A DNA stretch of 64,000 bases from M3007 sp964539805 (GCA_964539805.1 CAZIKN010000013.1:1-64000), one strand, 5' to 3'; numbered from the stretch's first letter, positions 16,682 through 26,135 are shown. Numbers and translations are program-made. Notes: generated from the sequence alone by a model not told the origin.

Positions 16682-17266
16682 TTATCTTTCCACACTTTGT
16701 CTGAAACCAGGATTGTTGAGTACCGCTTTTCGGAGGTATTCGAGGCAGCGGTGCTTTTTCACTTTTACGAAAGCCTCTGTATAGTCCAACTGTTGAGCGA
16801 TTTCAGCGCCTGATCTTTTTTCAAAAAAAGAGAGAAAGAGGACTTGTCGGCAGCTTTCTTCAATGACTTCCAGACAGGCAACCACTAAATTGAGTTGTGT
16901 ATCCAAAGTTTCTTTTTCCCGAATGTCATCCTGATCTGCCAGCGGACCGTACTCTTCTACATCCTCGCTCAGATCCATCTTTTTCTTCCCTTTTCTCTTG
17001 AGCAGTAAGTTGCGCACGATTCCGAAGATGTAAGTGCTGAGTTTTGAAGTGAGGACAAAATTGTCATCCCTTAACTTTTGCACCAATATGATCAACATTT
17101 CCTGAAACAGGTCTTCTGCCTCTTCTGCAGGGCGATCAAACTCAATGACCTGCTTGACCACCATACGGTAATATTTTTTATAAAGGGCCTCAAAAGCGCT
17201 GGCCTTGTTGCTTCTCAGTGCTTCCAAAAGCATCTCTTCGCTTTCGTTTTGCATGATTACATTCAT
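16682..17266 (-). CDS. ECF-type RNA polymerase sigma factor
   Basis: A 194-residue sigma-70 family protein. Region 2 is visible as AFEALYKKYYRMVVKQVIEF and AEDLFQEMLIILVQKL, with TYIFGIVRNLLLKRKGKKK at its end. Region 4 carries RQVLFLSFFEKRSGAEIAQQ and LDYTEAFVKVKKHRCLEYL, the helix-turn-helix that reads the -35 box. It directs RNA polymerase to a private promoter set. It heads the leftward unit with the TPR membrane protein and metalloprotease and is divergent from the caspase gene across 175 bp, so it may control both sides; no matching promoter pair is obvious by eye. Confidence 0.88.
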   Translation of the reverse strand: MNVIMQNESEEMLLEALRSNKASAFEALYKKYYRMVVKQVIEFDRPAEEAEDLFQEMLIILVQKLRDDNFVLTSKLSTYIFGIVRNLLLKRKGKKKMDLSEDVEEYGPLADQDDIREKETLDTQLNLVVACLEVIEESCRQVLFLSFFEKRSGAEIAQQLDYTEAFVKVKKHRCLEYLRKAVLNNPGFRQSVER

Positions 17267-17441
17267 AAATACAGGTTTTGGGCGAAGGTTATCACCCGTT
17301 GAAAAAAATTTGCAGCGAAAGTATTACATGGCACTTTGATAATTACACTTAATTTTATGGCTGACATTTTAATTAATATCAGTTTGCATTCCCCTGATAA
17401 CCAATATTGAAAACACAGATATATGGGTAAACACATTTGAT

Positions 17442-19484
17442 ATGTCAAAATTGGTACTCAATAGGCAAAAGCGGCTTAAAAATACGCTTTTTTTATCGGG
17501 TTTAATATGGTGCATGCTTTTGAGTGAAGCACTGGCACAAACCCAACGGCATGCTTTGCTGATTGGTATTGGCAACTACCCGGCCAATGGCGGCTGGAGA
17601 AAAACAAACGCGCAAAACGATCTGGCACTTATAGGTGAAACCCTCAAAACCCAGGGATTTAGCGCAGAGAACATCCTGACCCTAAAGGATAGTGCTGCTA
17701 CCCAAAAAGGTATTTTGAGGGTATGGGAAGAGCAATTTTTGCCCCGCATCCAAAAGGGGGATGTTGTTTATTTTCAATTTTCAGGACATGGACAACAGGT
17801 AGCCGATAACAATGGTGATGAATTAGATGGCTATGATGAAGCCATTGTGCCCTATGACTCTCCCTTGCGCTATAAAGCTGGGGTATATCAGGGCGAAAAC
17901 CTGATCCGTGACGATGACCTGAATCGCCTTTTTACCGATCTGCGAAAAAAATTGGGCCCAAGTGGTCATTTGATGGTGGTATTGGATGCCTGCCACTCTG
18001 GTACCGGCACGCGCGGCATGTCGCCCTCCCGCGGCACGGATCAGCCAATGGCCTCGGTTGAGCACATCCAGGCCGTGGCAACGCGCAGTGGTGATGGTTT
18101 CGCATCGCCTCAGTTCACTGCCCCTGATGGCGTGCGTGAGATGGCCCCTTTGGCAGCGTTTTTTGGGGCGGCACACAACCAGCTCAATTACGAGACGCTT
18201 GATGAGCAGGGCAAATACATCGGATCGCTTACCTACGCGCTTAGCAAAAAAATGGCCCAGGCCAAACCAAACACCAGCTATCGGGGGCTTTTTGAGGCCA
18301 TCAAAACAGAAATGTATGCCATTGCACCGCGCCAACAGCCGCAGGCAGAAGGTGATCTGGATCAGGAACTGATGGGAGGGCGCATACTGCCACCGGCGCA
18401 TCATTACAGCGTGTTGCGTTGGGAAGACTCCGAAACACTTATCATAAATGCAGGTTGGCTGCAAGGAATACATGAGGGCGCTGTATTGGGCCTTTATCCG
18501 CCCGAAACCCGCGAACCGAAGCCACAGGCACTTTTGACCAAGGCGACGGTTAAGCACTCCTCGCCTACCGAGGCAGTTTTGTTATTGGACAAAATGCTCG
18601 GAGAGGAAACGGCCAAAAACGCATGGGTTTTTATGCTGGAAGAAAACCTTGGTGCGCTGCGTGTAGGGTTGAGCCTGAAATTGCCTGAAAACAATGCCAT
18701 TTGTCAAGCATTCCAAGAAAAAATAGCGCGTTATCCCATGCTGATGACAGATGCGGAACCCGAAATTTTTATACAGATCAAAAACAACAACATAGAGGTC
18801 ATTGGGCAAAACGATCAGCTGCTGGAGTCATTTCCCGCCAACGGCACTGCCGAAAAGGCTGCTGAACGCTTGCTGAGCCGGATCATGGCCTACACACAAG
18901 CCAAATACCTGCGGACTATGGAGGCGCAAAGCAGTGTGATTCAGGTGGAATTTGAACTGTTGCCCATTGAACTTGATCCCGTGAAGATGACGGAAAAAAA
19001 ACGACTCACCGCTGACCAAAAACGTGATGCATTGGGCACCATACATTTTCAAAACAATGACGCCTTTAAAATAAAAATCAGCAACAAAGGGAGAAAAGGG
19101 GCTTATTTTACGCTTTTGGATATCCAGCCTGATCATGTAATCAATCCTTTAGTGCCCGGTGAAAACGAGGAGGCCTCAACGTTTTTTGTCGCTCCCGGCA
19201 AGTTCGTGGAAGTTCCCTTTGGGCAGGCACAGCAGTATTATCAGGTAAGTCCGCCAGCAGGTATTGAAACGATCAAACTGATTGCCACGGATAAACCCAT
19301 TGATCTTCGCCCCATAAGCGCCTCAATGGGCTCCATTACCAAAGGAGACAGTACTCCCTTGGAGCAGTTGTTTGGACAAAGTTTTTTTAATGAGGATATA
19401 CGAGCAAGAAGTGGTAAAACAACTAACCTGAGCACCGGATCTGTCCTCATTCAAACCCTCAATTTTGTGATTGACCCGGAGTAA
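17442..19484 (+). CDS. Secreted caspase-like (peptidase C14) protein with DUF4384-like C-terminus
   Basis: 680 residues. A signal peptide (about 1-32, with LSGLIWCMLLSEALAQ) precedes a caspase p20-type domain: ALLIGIGNYP, then VYFQFSGHGQQ (catalytic His 116) and MVVLDACHSGT (catalytic Cys 184), the classic spacing for bacterial metacaspase-like enzymes. They cut after basic residues in characterised cases. Residues about 520-620 resemble DUF4384, a domain often attached to bacterial caspases (DAFKIKISNKGRKGAYFTLL, DHVINPLVPGENEEA). It is divergent from the sigma factor operon and followed by an outer-membrane protein gene. An intact catalytic dyad and a signal peptide argue for an active enzyme acting outside the cytoplasm. 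Confidence 0.9.
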   Translation: MSKLVLNRQKRLKNTLFLSGLIWCMLLSEALAQTQRHALLIGIGNYPANGGWRKTNAQNDLALIGETLKTQGFSAENILTLKDSAATQKGILRVWEEQFLPRIQKGDVVYFQFSGHGQQVADNNGDELDGYDEAIVPYDSPLRYKAGVYQGENLIRDDDLNRLFTDLRKKLGPSGHLMVVLDACHSGTGTRGMSPSRGTDQPMASVEHIQAVATRSGDGFASPQFTAPDGVREMAPLAAFFGAAHNQLNYETLDEQGKYIGSLTYALSKKMAQAKPNTSYRGLFEAIKTEMYAIAPRQQPQAEGDLDQELMGGRILPPAHHYSVLRWEDSETLIINAGWLQGIHEGAVLGLYPPETREPKPQALLTKATVKHSSPTEAVLLLDKMLGEETAKNAWVFMLEENLGALRVGLSLKLPENNAICQAFQEKIARYPMLMTDAEPEIFIQIKNNNIEVIGQNDQLLESFPANGTAEKAAERLLSRIMAYTQAKYLRTMEAQSSVIQVEFELLPIELDPVKMTEKKRLTADQKRDALGTIHFQNNDAFKIKISNKGRKGAYFTLLDIQPDHVINPLVPGENEEASTFFVAPGKFVEVPFGQAQQYYQVSPPAGIETIKLIATDKPIDLRPISASMGSITKGDSTPLEQLFGQSFFNEDIRARSGKTTNLSTGSVLIQTLNFVIDPE

Positions 19485-19493
19485 TGATTAGGG

Positions 19494-19566
19494 AATGTGA
19501 TAATATGATAATGTGATAATGTGATAATGTGATAATGTGATAATGTGATAATGTGATAATGTGATA
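19494..19566. repeat. 8-bp tandem repeat
   Basis: About eight copies of GATAATGT directly after the caspase stop codon, a simple-sequence array in the 254-bp space before the outer-membrane protein gene. Nothing else is recognisable in that space. Confidence 0.9.
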
Positions 19567-19738
19567 GAAAATGAATAGTAAATTGATAGATTTCATGTAT
19601 AATCAATGCTAAGCGGTTTTGATCTCGCGTCCGTAAATTTTTATAAATCGGCTAATCCCGGTAGCCTTCATAATTACTTAAATGGGTGTAAAACACCTAC
19701 CCTGTTAACCTGTATCAACCCTTCACCACCTCTATATC

Positions 19739-21298
19739 ATGTTAAACAAAGTTATTATCTTGTTTTTCGCGTTTTTCGCATTTGGTCACGATAGTTTGGT
19801 GGCCCAGGATTGGAATATTTATTACAATCTGTTTACGGACAGCATTGAGTACCGAAAAGACGGGAAGCTGATAAAAACACCCAAGTTTCGCAAGGGCGAT
19901 TTTGTTGTGGTGCATTTTACGGAGTTTAACCCATATCTCTACACGGGTGATGTTAACGTAGAGCAGAGCAATACCGATGAGTCAGATGGCAGCTCTGGTA
20001 TCGGAATAATGGGCCAAACCCCCGGACTGTTGAGTGGGATGATACCTGGAATGGGAATATTAGGTGGTCGGGACAGCAGTATGGGCCTTAATTTTATGGA
20101 CTTGCCCTTGTTGCGGGTAGGTGAATCCAGTATCAAATTAAAAGACTTGTTTTCCAACTCGCGCGGAGCGGATCAGTTACTGGAACAAGCACAACAAAAA
20201 ACAGCGGCATTGGTGCAGTTGCAAAGTGAAATGGCCTTGATTTACAAGGAAATAAAACAATTGGACCGCTCAGAAAAGGTTGCAGAAATAGCCAATGTGC
20301 ATGTAGCGCAACTCTTGGTCAATCCGCGAATAAGGCCTTCATTGATCCAAAAAATTTGTTCGGAGTACCAATCCCTCATTTTCCCAGAAAAAAACGCCGC
20401 TGCACTGGCCATCAATGATGCTTTTGAATGGCAAAATCACCTTGCCGAAAAGAATCGCCTATTGCTGGAGCTTGATGACAAAATGGGCGAATTTGAGGAT
20501 CAATTGCTGGAATTAAACCCTGTGGTGGAGCAAATGGGCAATCTGGATTTGAACAATGAGGCTCTGGATCAATTTGTGATAGACCTTGGTGATTTGAGCC
20601 AAAAAGGCACCCGTTTCAAACAACAGGTCAATACTTTTGTACAATCAGGAATGAACGCGGACAAAAAAGGGCTGAGCGTATCCGACATCCTGAACCTTCA
20701 AATGAATTTTCGGGAGATAGCGGCACAGGCATTTAGTTATTCCGTGCCTATTTCCTTAGGCAAGCACCAAACGGAAATCACTGCCCATTTTGCCCCATTG
20801 GATAGCTTGTTGGCTACTGCACAGGGGAAAAAATTAGGTGCCAAAATAAAGACTTTGAAAATACAAACACAGGGAGGCATGCGCATCAGCCCGGGGGTAG
20901 GCTTTCATTTTGGGCGCTTTTTCACACCTGCGGAAGAATTCAGTGTGCGCAACGACCAGATTGTAAGTGATGGTGCCAGTATCATACAGCCCGCTATTGC
21001 CTCTATGTTGCATTTTTATGCCCAGGGCCGCAGTAATTGCCAATTGGCGGGCAGCTTTGGCGCAGGCGTACCCCTTAGTGGCGGCAACCTTACAGCCCTG
21101 AATTTTTACCTCGGCCCCAGCCTGATCTTGGGCCGTGAGCAGCGCATCATCATAAGCGCAGGCTTAAGCACAGGCCCCGTCAAGCGCTTGGCCAAAGGCT
21201 TCAAGATCGGCGACACTTTTGACCCTGATGGCGGCGACCTGCCTTCACAAACCCGTTATGAATTGGGATATTTTGTGGGGGTTTCATTTAAAATGTAA
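19739..21298 (+). CDS. Outer-membrane protein with coiled coil and C-terminal barrel
   Basis: 519 residues, not assignable to a named family. A signal peptide (MLNKVIILFFAFFAFG) leads to a small N-terminal beta region, a glycine and methionine-rich loop (LSGMIPGMGILGGRDSSMG, about 97-116), a helical region (about 140-330) with coiled-coil character (LLEQAQQKTAALVQLQSEMA), and a C-terminal beta region from about 375 that ends YELGYFVGVSFKM, like an outer-membrane barrel. It follows the caspase gene in the same direction, so a joint function is possible: a surface or periplasm-spanning partner. That is inference. Confidence 0.6.
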   Translation: MLNKVIILFFAFFAFGHDSLVAQDWNIYYNLFTDSIEYRKDGKLIKTPKFRKGDFVVVHFTEFNPYLYTGDVNVEQSNTDESDGSSGIGIMGQTPGLLSGMIPGMGILGGRDSSMGLNFMDLPLLRVGESSIKLKDLFSNSRGADQLLEQAQQKTAALVQLQSEMALIYKEIKQLDRSEKVAEIANVHVAQLLVNPRIRPSLIQKICSEYQSLIFPEKNAAALAINDAFEWQNHLAEKNRLLLELDDKMGEFEDQLLELNPVVEQMGNLDLNNEALDQFVIDLGDLSQKGTRFKQQVNTFVQSGMNADKKGLSVSDILNLQMNFREIAAQAFSYSVPISLGKHQTEITAHFAPLDSLLATAQGKKLGAKIKTLKIQTQGGMRISPGVGFHFGRFFTPAEEFSVRNDQIVSDGASIIQPAIASMLHFYAQGRSNCQLAGSFGAGVPLSGGNLTALNFYLGPSLILGREQRIIISAGLSTGPVKRLAKGFKIGDTFDPDGGDLPSQTRYELGYFVGVSFKM

Positions 21299-21339
21299 CT
21301 AACATCGGAAGCTTGGAAACCCTTCCGATACTATTTAAA

Positions 21340-21493
21340 CTTATTGCGGTGGGAGACCATCCGGCCAGAAATTGACCTTTTCATGCTGCTTTTCGGCTAT
21401 TATTCCCGCCCGACAGTCCGGGCGGGAATAATAAGCCTGGATCAGCCCCAATAAATGCTAATTTCATAGCTCGGCCGCTCCCACCGCAATAAG
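21340..21493. repeat. Nested inverted repeats between convergent genes
   Basis: Outer arms 21340-21355 and 21478-21493 are perfect 16-bp complements (CTTATTGCGGTGGGAG). Inside lies a second hairpin, 21399-21412 with 21419-21432 (ATTATTCCCGCCCG, 14 bp, 6-nt loop). The whole 154-bp space between two convergent genes can fold into one long branched structure; the inner hairpin may terminate both transcripts. Confidence 0.8.
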
Positions 21494-21497
21494 TCTA

Positions 21498-23840
21498 TTA
21501 TTTTACAACCAGCACACGCTGCACCGCCGTACCATTGGCACTGCTGACGTGCAGGAACAGCAGGCCCTGATGGCCGGAAGCCTCCATCTGGCGCGTGTGC
21601 AGTCCACCGGGATACTGTTCGCTTTCGCGTTTGATGATCTGGCCGTTGGCATCCGAGAGGGAGAAAACCACCTCACCTGCCTCGGGCAGGAAAAATGAGG
21701 CCTGGAATTGTTCAGCGCTCGGGTTGGGCGTTGGAGCGTATAGGGTCAGGTTCAGATGCTCGTCATTGCTTGTTCCGCCTGTTTTGGCCACAAAGGCCAA
21801 TTTGGCCAATTGGGTCACTTGATCATTGGAATAGCCTTCTGCTTTTGTTTTGGCATCGCTCATTTTCAAAAGGCGTTCTAAACTGCCATTTTGCAACACT
21901 TTGAACACGAGGGTGAATGCTGTTTGGCGTGTGTTAGCCCCTTTGTATTCAGGATGAAGAGCCGCAGGATTGTACCAGGCTGCGGTAATCAGATGCTCAT
22001 CAGGCAGTATATTGATCCACTCTTCAGGCAACATGCCCGACTCAATACGAAGCAACTCAAGCGATTTTGCGCTATAGTCCAGGGTAAACTGGAATGCAGC
22101 GAGATCATTCAGCATGGGCGTGGTGATAGGCACACGGATTTCTTTTCCCTGGTGGCATTTCATGGTGGGTGCCAGGAAAACATAAGGGCTGTTGCCTGGT
22201 CCGCGGAAGGCCGTGAGGTCGGCGGATTCATCCACGTCGCCGGTCTTGATGGCTACAAAGTTTTGCGACAAATTTTTATAGCAGTTCAAGAAATTCAGGT
22301 CAATTTTTTCAGGAACGGCGGAGGCAAACGGATTGCCGGAGGCATTGAATTTATGGGATTCAGGCACGAACATCCAGGAATTATGGCTTTGAAAACCAGC
22401 CTGTTGCGCTAAAACGAGTCGGAGCATTTCATTCCAGTCTTCTGCATCCAGTTTGCCATCATGGTTTACATCAGCAGCCAGAATCTGGTAAGGTGTAGGG
22501 AGTTTGGCGATGCCCTGTGCATGTGCTGCGGCCAATACCATGTCCAAGGCATTTACGCCAGTGGCATCCAATTTGTCCAACTCGGCAGAGAGGGATACAT
22601 TGCAGCCAGGCAAGCCCTGGGCAAAGGCATATTGACCGTTTTCATCCGTTTCCACAGACCAGGATTCCGCGCCTTTCTTCAACCAGACTTTGGCGCCAGC
22701 CAAAGGTATTTTTTGGGCGGTCATGATGGAGCCTGTTGGGGCATTGGGTGGCGGGCAAATGCCCATATTATCCTGTACAATAATATAGGTGGTGCAGTAG
22801 CCGCCGAGGCCATTGGCATCCAAGGCCCATACCTCCACTTCCTGTGTCCCGATTTCCTTGCAGTCAAAGGTCACAGAGGTGGTAGTGGGGAAGGTGGTGC
22901 CTGCCCCTTTTTTCTGTATCCCGATCTTCAGGTCTTTTTTCGGGGTGCAATTGTCGAAGTAATCTTTGATAAAATCGGTGGCCCAAATGGTGATCATGCC
23001 CGTTTGCATGATATTTACGCTCAGACCGTGGTGGCAGATCACCGTGGGCGGGTTGCAATCTTTAACGATAAATTCGTATTTGCACAGGGTTTCGTTGCCA
23101 CAGTTGTCGTTGACGATCCACTCTATCTTGTGCTTGCCGTAGGGGAAGCCATGCCCTGTGGGGAACTTGATTTTGCCGCAGAGGGTATCGCCCTGTGTGG
23201 TGGTCTCAATGGGCCAGGCATTGGTGGCGGCACTGCTCAGGAAGCTTTCCATGCTGCCATTGCCGTCCAGATCAAGGAAAAGGCGATAGGAAAGCATGAG
23301 GTTTGCTTTGGAGCAGGCGTCAGTGGCTTTTACTTCTAAATTGACGGGGCCTTCGCAGGCATTACCATATTGGTTGGGGTCATTGGTGCTGTAGTCGCAG
23401 AACGTCAGGGGATTGGCGGGGCAATTGATGACCACGGGGGCTTTGTTGTCCAACAGCTTGATCACCTGTACATACTCCAAAAAGCCTTTGTTGCCATCGG
23501 CGCCTTCTGCCATCGGGCCAACATCAGTGTTGCCGGGGTTGGGGATGACGGTGGGCACAGAGGTGTTTTTGTTGTAATCACACCACCAAATAATGCGCCA
23601 GGTGCGCAGGATTTTGCCACATGAGGTGCCAGGCACATAAAAAACCTGATCTTTTACGGAGACCCCAACGTTAATGTTGCAGTTGCCGATTTTCTGGATT
23701 TCGGGCCAGATGGTGTCGGCTTTTGCACCGCAGCCAAACACGGTGAAGTCATCGGGGAATTTGACTTTGTAATAAACCTTTGCGGAAAGGGTGGCGCTTT
23801 GCGCCAAAATGAAAGCGGATACGAGTAAAATTAAGCGCAT
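21498..23840 (-). CDS. Large secreted T9SS protein with dockerin-like and cohesin-like modules
   Basis: 780 residues with a signal peptide (MRLILLVSAFILAQSATLSA). The N-terminal half is cysteine-containing beta sandwich material with repeated phrases such as APVVINCPANPLTFCDYS and KHKIEWIVNDNCGNETLCKY, typical of HYR-like adhesion modules of Saprospiraceae. A carboxypeptidase-regulatory-like segment (AGAKVWLKKGAESWSVETDE) follows near 390. ADVNHDGKLDAEDWNEMLRL is a dockerin-type calcium-binding repeat, and a cohesin-like segment (LAAFQFTLDYSAKSLELL) comes after. The tail from YAPTPNPSAEQFQASFFL is a T9SS sorting domain. Likely a surface adhesin. It stands alone, with a 240-bp leader upstream in which I see nothing. 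Confidence 0.85.
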   Translation of the reverse strand: MRLILLVSAFILAQSATLSAKVYYKVKFPDDFTVFGCGAKADTIWPEIQKIGNCNINVGVSVKDQVFYVPGTSCGKILRTWRIIWWCDYNKNTSVPTVIPNPGNTDVGPMAEGADGNKGFLEYVQVIKLLDNKAPVVINCPANPLTFCDYSTNDPNQYGNACEGPVNLEVKATDACSKANLMLSYRLFLDLDGNGSMESFLSSAATNAWPIETTTQGDTLCGKIKFPTGHGFPYGKHKIEWIVNDNCGNETLCKYEFIVKDCNPPTVICHHGLSVNIMQTGMITIWATDFIKDYFDNCTPKKDLKIGIQKKGAGTTFPTTTSVTFDCKEIGTQEVEVWALDANGLGGYCTTYIIVQDNMGICPPPNAPTGSIMTAQKIPLAGAKVWLKKGAESWSVETDENGQYAFAQGLPGCNVSLSAELDKLDATGVNALDMVLAAAHAQGIAKLPTPYQILAADVNHDGKLDAEDWNEMLRLVLAQQAGFQSHNSWMFVPESHKFNASGNPFASAVPEKIDLNFLNCYKNLSQNFVAIKTGDVDESADLTAFRGPGNSPYVFLAPTMKCHQGKEIRVPITTPMLNDLAAFQFTLDYSAKSLELLRIESGMLPEEWINILPDEHLITAAWYNPAALHPEYKGANTRQTAFTLVFKVLQNGSLERLLKMSDAKTKAEGYSNDQVTQLAKLAFVAKTGGTSNDEHLNLTLYAPTPNPSAEQFQASFFLPEAGEVVFSLSDANGQIIKRESEQYPGGLHTRQMEASGHQGLLFLHVSSANGTAVQRVLVVK

Positions 23841-24079
23841 CGGATGAAAGGGAAATTGTGGAAAAAATTAGTGAATTCAGGTTTTGGGCTTTAGATGCCG
23901 GACAAAGGGCGATAAACATTGGTCAAAACATTCCAATATTTAATATCCTGATTCTAAGGCGCTCAAAAGAATGATGTGCGAAAATATTACAAACCATGAT
24001 CTTGTTTTTAGCCGAATGAGGCTTTGACGCTAAGATGACAAAATTTGCATGGCGCATGGCAACAAATCTAATTGCCCAT

Positions 24080-25354
24080 TTACAGATCTTGTAGGACGGC
24101 TTGAATTTTTTGCTGAATCAAAATTTGTTCAGCAGGCAGGCGAGCCAGCTGCAACGCCGCACGGTAAGCCGTTTCTGCTGCTGCCTTTTCTTTGTTTTTA
24201 TGGTAAAAATCGCCCAATGCCAAATGCCAGCTATGATTTTCCCGCAATTCGGAAATGTTCAATAAGGCTGCTATGCCTGCCTTGGGCCCATCTGCATAAC
24301 CCAATGCGATGGCTCTGTTGAGGGCTACAAAAGGTGAGGCATTGATTTTATACAGCAAATCATAGCAAAAAAAGATGCCTTTCCAGTTGGTTTGTTCAAA
24401 ATCAGGTGCCGAGGCATGATAGGAAGCGATGGCTGCTTCTAAATGGTACTCACTGAGTTGTTTGCCTGAGGAAGCTGCTCCCAGATGTTGATAGCCCAGG
24501 GTAATGAGCGGTTGGTTCCAGCGCCCTCGATCCTGTTTTTCGAGCAATATAATACGGCCTTCCGGATCCAATCGGGCATCAAAACGCGAAGCCTGAAAGC
24601 AGATCAGCGAAAGCAACGCATGGGTCTTGGGCAAATTGGTGGCCGGGTGCCGAGCCAGAATATGGCACAGCCGAAGCGCGTCATCGCATAGCTCGCGCCG
24701 GATAATGCTGTTTTCGGTGTTGGATTTGTAACCTTCGCTGAACAGTAGGTAAATGGCTTGCAGAACGGCATCCAGCCGCGGGGCCAAGGCGGCACCCATG
24801 GGCACTTCAAGGGTAGCGTTTTGTGCTTTCAGTTTTTCTTTGGTGCGCAATAGCCGTTTGCCTACCGTGTCTTCAGGAAGCAATAGCGCCACAGCAATTT
24901 CGCGTACGCTCAACCCGCACAAGGTGCGCAGCATCAGCGCTAATTGATTTTCAACAGATAATGTATCATCGCAGCAGGCAAACATCATGCGCAACTGGGC
25001 ATCTTCAATTTCCTGATCCCCAAAAAAATGATCCAGCCATTTTTGTTTTGGGACTTCATCGCGAAGTTCTCTTTGCAGATAGGCAGGGGCTACATTATCC
25101 TTAAAATTGCGTTCTCTCCGCAGAAAATCAATGGCCTTATTCTTGGCGGTGCGGTAGAGCCAGGCGCGTGGCTGATCCGGTATGCCGCCTAATTTCCAGC
25201 TTTCAAAAGCGGCTAAGAGGGTATCCTGTACGATGTCCTCGGCAATTTCTACTTGCCGAAACCCAAAAAGCTTAACCAAAACAGCAAGCATCTTCCCCGA
25301 CTCATGCCGGAAAAGATGCTCGATGCTTTGAGGAATGTTGGCGTCAGCAGCCAT
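24080..25354 (-). CDS. ECF42-like sigma factor with C-terminal TPR-type extension
   Basis: 424 residues. Sigma region 2 (IEHLFRHESGKMLAVLVKLF, AEDIVQDTLLAAFESW, RAWLYRTAKNKAIDFLRRE) and region 4 (LMLRTLCGLSVREIAVALLL) are followed by a long helical extension of about 220 residues (YLLFSEGYKS, ALNRAIALGYADG) with the DUF6596/TPR character of the COG4941 group. In this group the extension is needed for activity and no anti-sigma factor is used. It directly follows a YCII/DGPF protein, the standard partner of ECF42. The frame opens at a TTG at 25366; the ATG at 25354 lies just after the partner's stop codon and is preferred. Confidence 0.9.
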   Translation of the reverse strand: MAADANIPQSIEHLFRHESGKMLAVLVKLFGFRQVEIAEDIVQDTLLAAFESWKLGGIPDQPRAWLYRTAKNKAIDFLRRERNFKDNVAPAYLQRELRDEVPKQKWLDHFFGDQEIEDAQLRMMFACCDDTLSVENQLALMLRTLCGLSVREIAVALLLPEDTVGKRLLRTKEKLKAQNATLEVPMGAALAPRLDAVLQAIYLLFSEGYKSNTENSIIRRELCDDALRLCHILARHPATNLPKTHALLSLICFQASRFDARLDPEGRIILLEKQDRGRWNQPLITLGYQHLGAASSGKQLSEYHLEAAIASYHASAPDFEQTNWKGIFFCYDLLYKINASPFVALNRAIALGYADGPKAGIAALLNISELRENHSWHLALGDFYHKNKEKAAAETAYRAALQLARLPAEQILIQQKIQAVLQDL

Positions 25355-25355
25355 G

Positions 25356-25712
25356 TTATGCTTCAAACACCATGAGTTTGCGCACTTCTACGGACCCTTC
25401 TATGTTGTAAATGGGGCATCCTTTAGAGTGTTCAACGGCCTCTGCTTCGTTTTCGGCATGCATCAGCAAATAACCACTCACCAATTCCTTACTTTCCACA
25501 TAAGGGCCATCACTGACTACCTTTCGGCTCCCGCTTACTATTTTACCCCCGCCTTCCAAGGCATCGGAGGCGATCAGTTTGCCTTGCGCGGCTATGCCTC
25601 CGATCCAGTTGTTCCATTCTTCCAAAGAGGCTTGCATTTCCTCCGGTGACATTGATTGGTAGGCATCTTCGCTGGTTGGGGTGTTGCGGAAAATCATCAT
25701 GTACTTGTCCAT
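25356..25712 (-). CDS. YCII-related (DGPF domain) protein
   Basis: 118 residues: MDKYMMIFRNTPTSEDAYQS at the start, SGSRKVVSDGPYVESKELVS in the middle (the DGPF-type motif, here SDGPYVE) and the ferredoxin-like YCII fold. DGPF proteins accompany ECF42 sigma factors in many phyla and are thought to be targets or partners; the biochemical role is unknown. Its TAA stop lies one base from the ATG of the sigma factor gene, so the two form one operon. Confidence 0.88.
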   Translation of the reverse strand: MDKYMMIFRNTPTSEDAYQSMSPEEMQASLEEWNNWIGGIAAQGKLIASDALEGGGKIVSGSRKVVSDGPYVESKELVSGYLLMHAENEAEAVEHSKGCPIYNIEGSVEVRKLMVFEA

Positions 25713-25818
25713 GTTGCTTAAAATTTTAATGGTGATAAAAATGTTTCGCGAGCAATCAATACTCTCCTTTATATCGAATGGCTTTCTGGAAATCGGACAT
25801 CGCGACGAAAAAAAATTT

Positions 25819-26058
25819 TGTTGAGTTTGTTTTTTCCCGCAGATGGCGCGGATTTTTCCGCTGTTGAGTTTGTTTTTTCCCGCAGATGGCGCAGATTTTC
25901 CCGCAGATGAGTTTGTTTTTCCCCGCAGATGGCGCGGATTTTCCCGCTGTTGAGTTTGTTTTTTCCCGCAGATGGCGCAGGTTTTCCCGCTGTTGAGTTT
26001 GTTTTTTCCCGCTGTTAAGTTTGTTTTTTCCCGCAGATGGCGCGGATTTTTCCGCAGA
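25819..26058. repeat. Tandem repeat of two interleaved modules (about 43 bp)
   Basis: Modules TGTTGAGTTTGTTTTTTCCCGC (22 bp, shown here as two halves TGTTGAGTTTG and TTTTTTCCCGC) and AGATGGCGCGGATTTTCCCGC (21 bp) alternate, with some modules missing or hybrid. Both end in CCCGC. The array fills the 450-bp space between the YCII gene and truA. A frame of 101 codons runs through it on the minus strand, but it encodes only the repeat and is not a gene. Confidence 0.85.
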
Positions 26059-26135
26059 CAAGCGCAGAAACTGCGAGGGTATAACTAAATTTTTTGAACA
26101 GAATAAAGACTTTAATACACCTTACACCATATTTT

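Noticed and set aside
17823..18557. 244-codon antisense frame inside the caspase gene
   Set aside because: The opposite strand encodes a complete caspase with catalytic residues; the antisense translation has no recognisable domain.
22461..23339. 292-codon antisense frame inside the large T9SS protein
   Set aside because: The minus-strand frame has signal peptide, dockerin and sorting domain; the antisense product shows no family features.
25756..26061. 101-codon frame on the minus strand
   Set aside because: It translates only the tandem repeat (KNKLNSGKKQ-type units), has no start signal and no homology.
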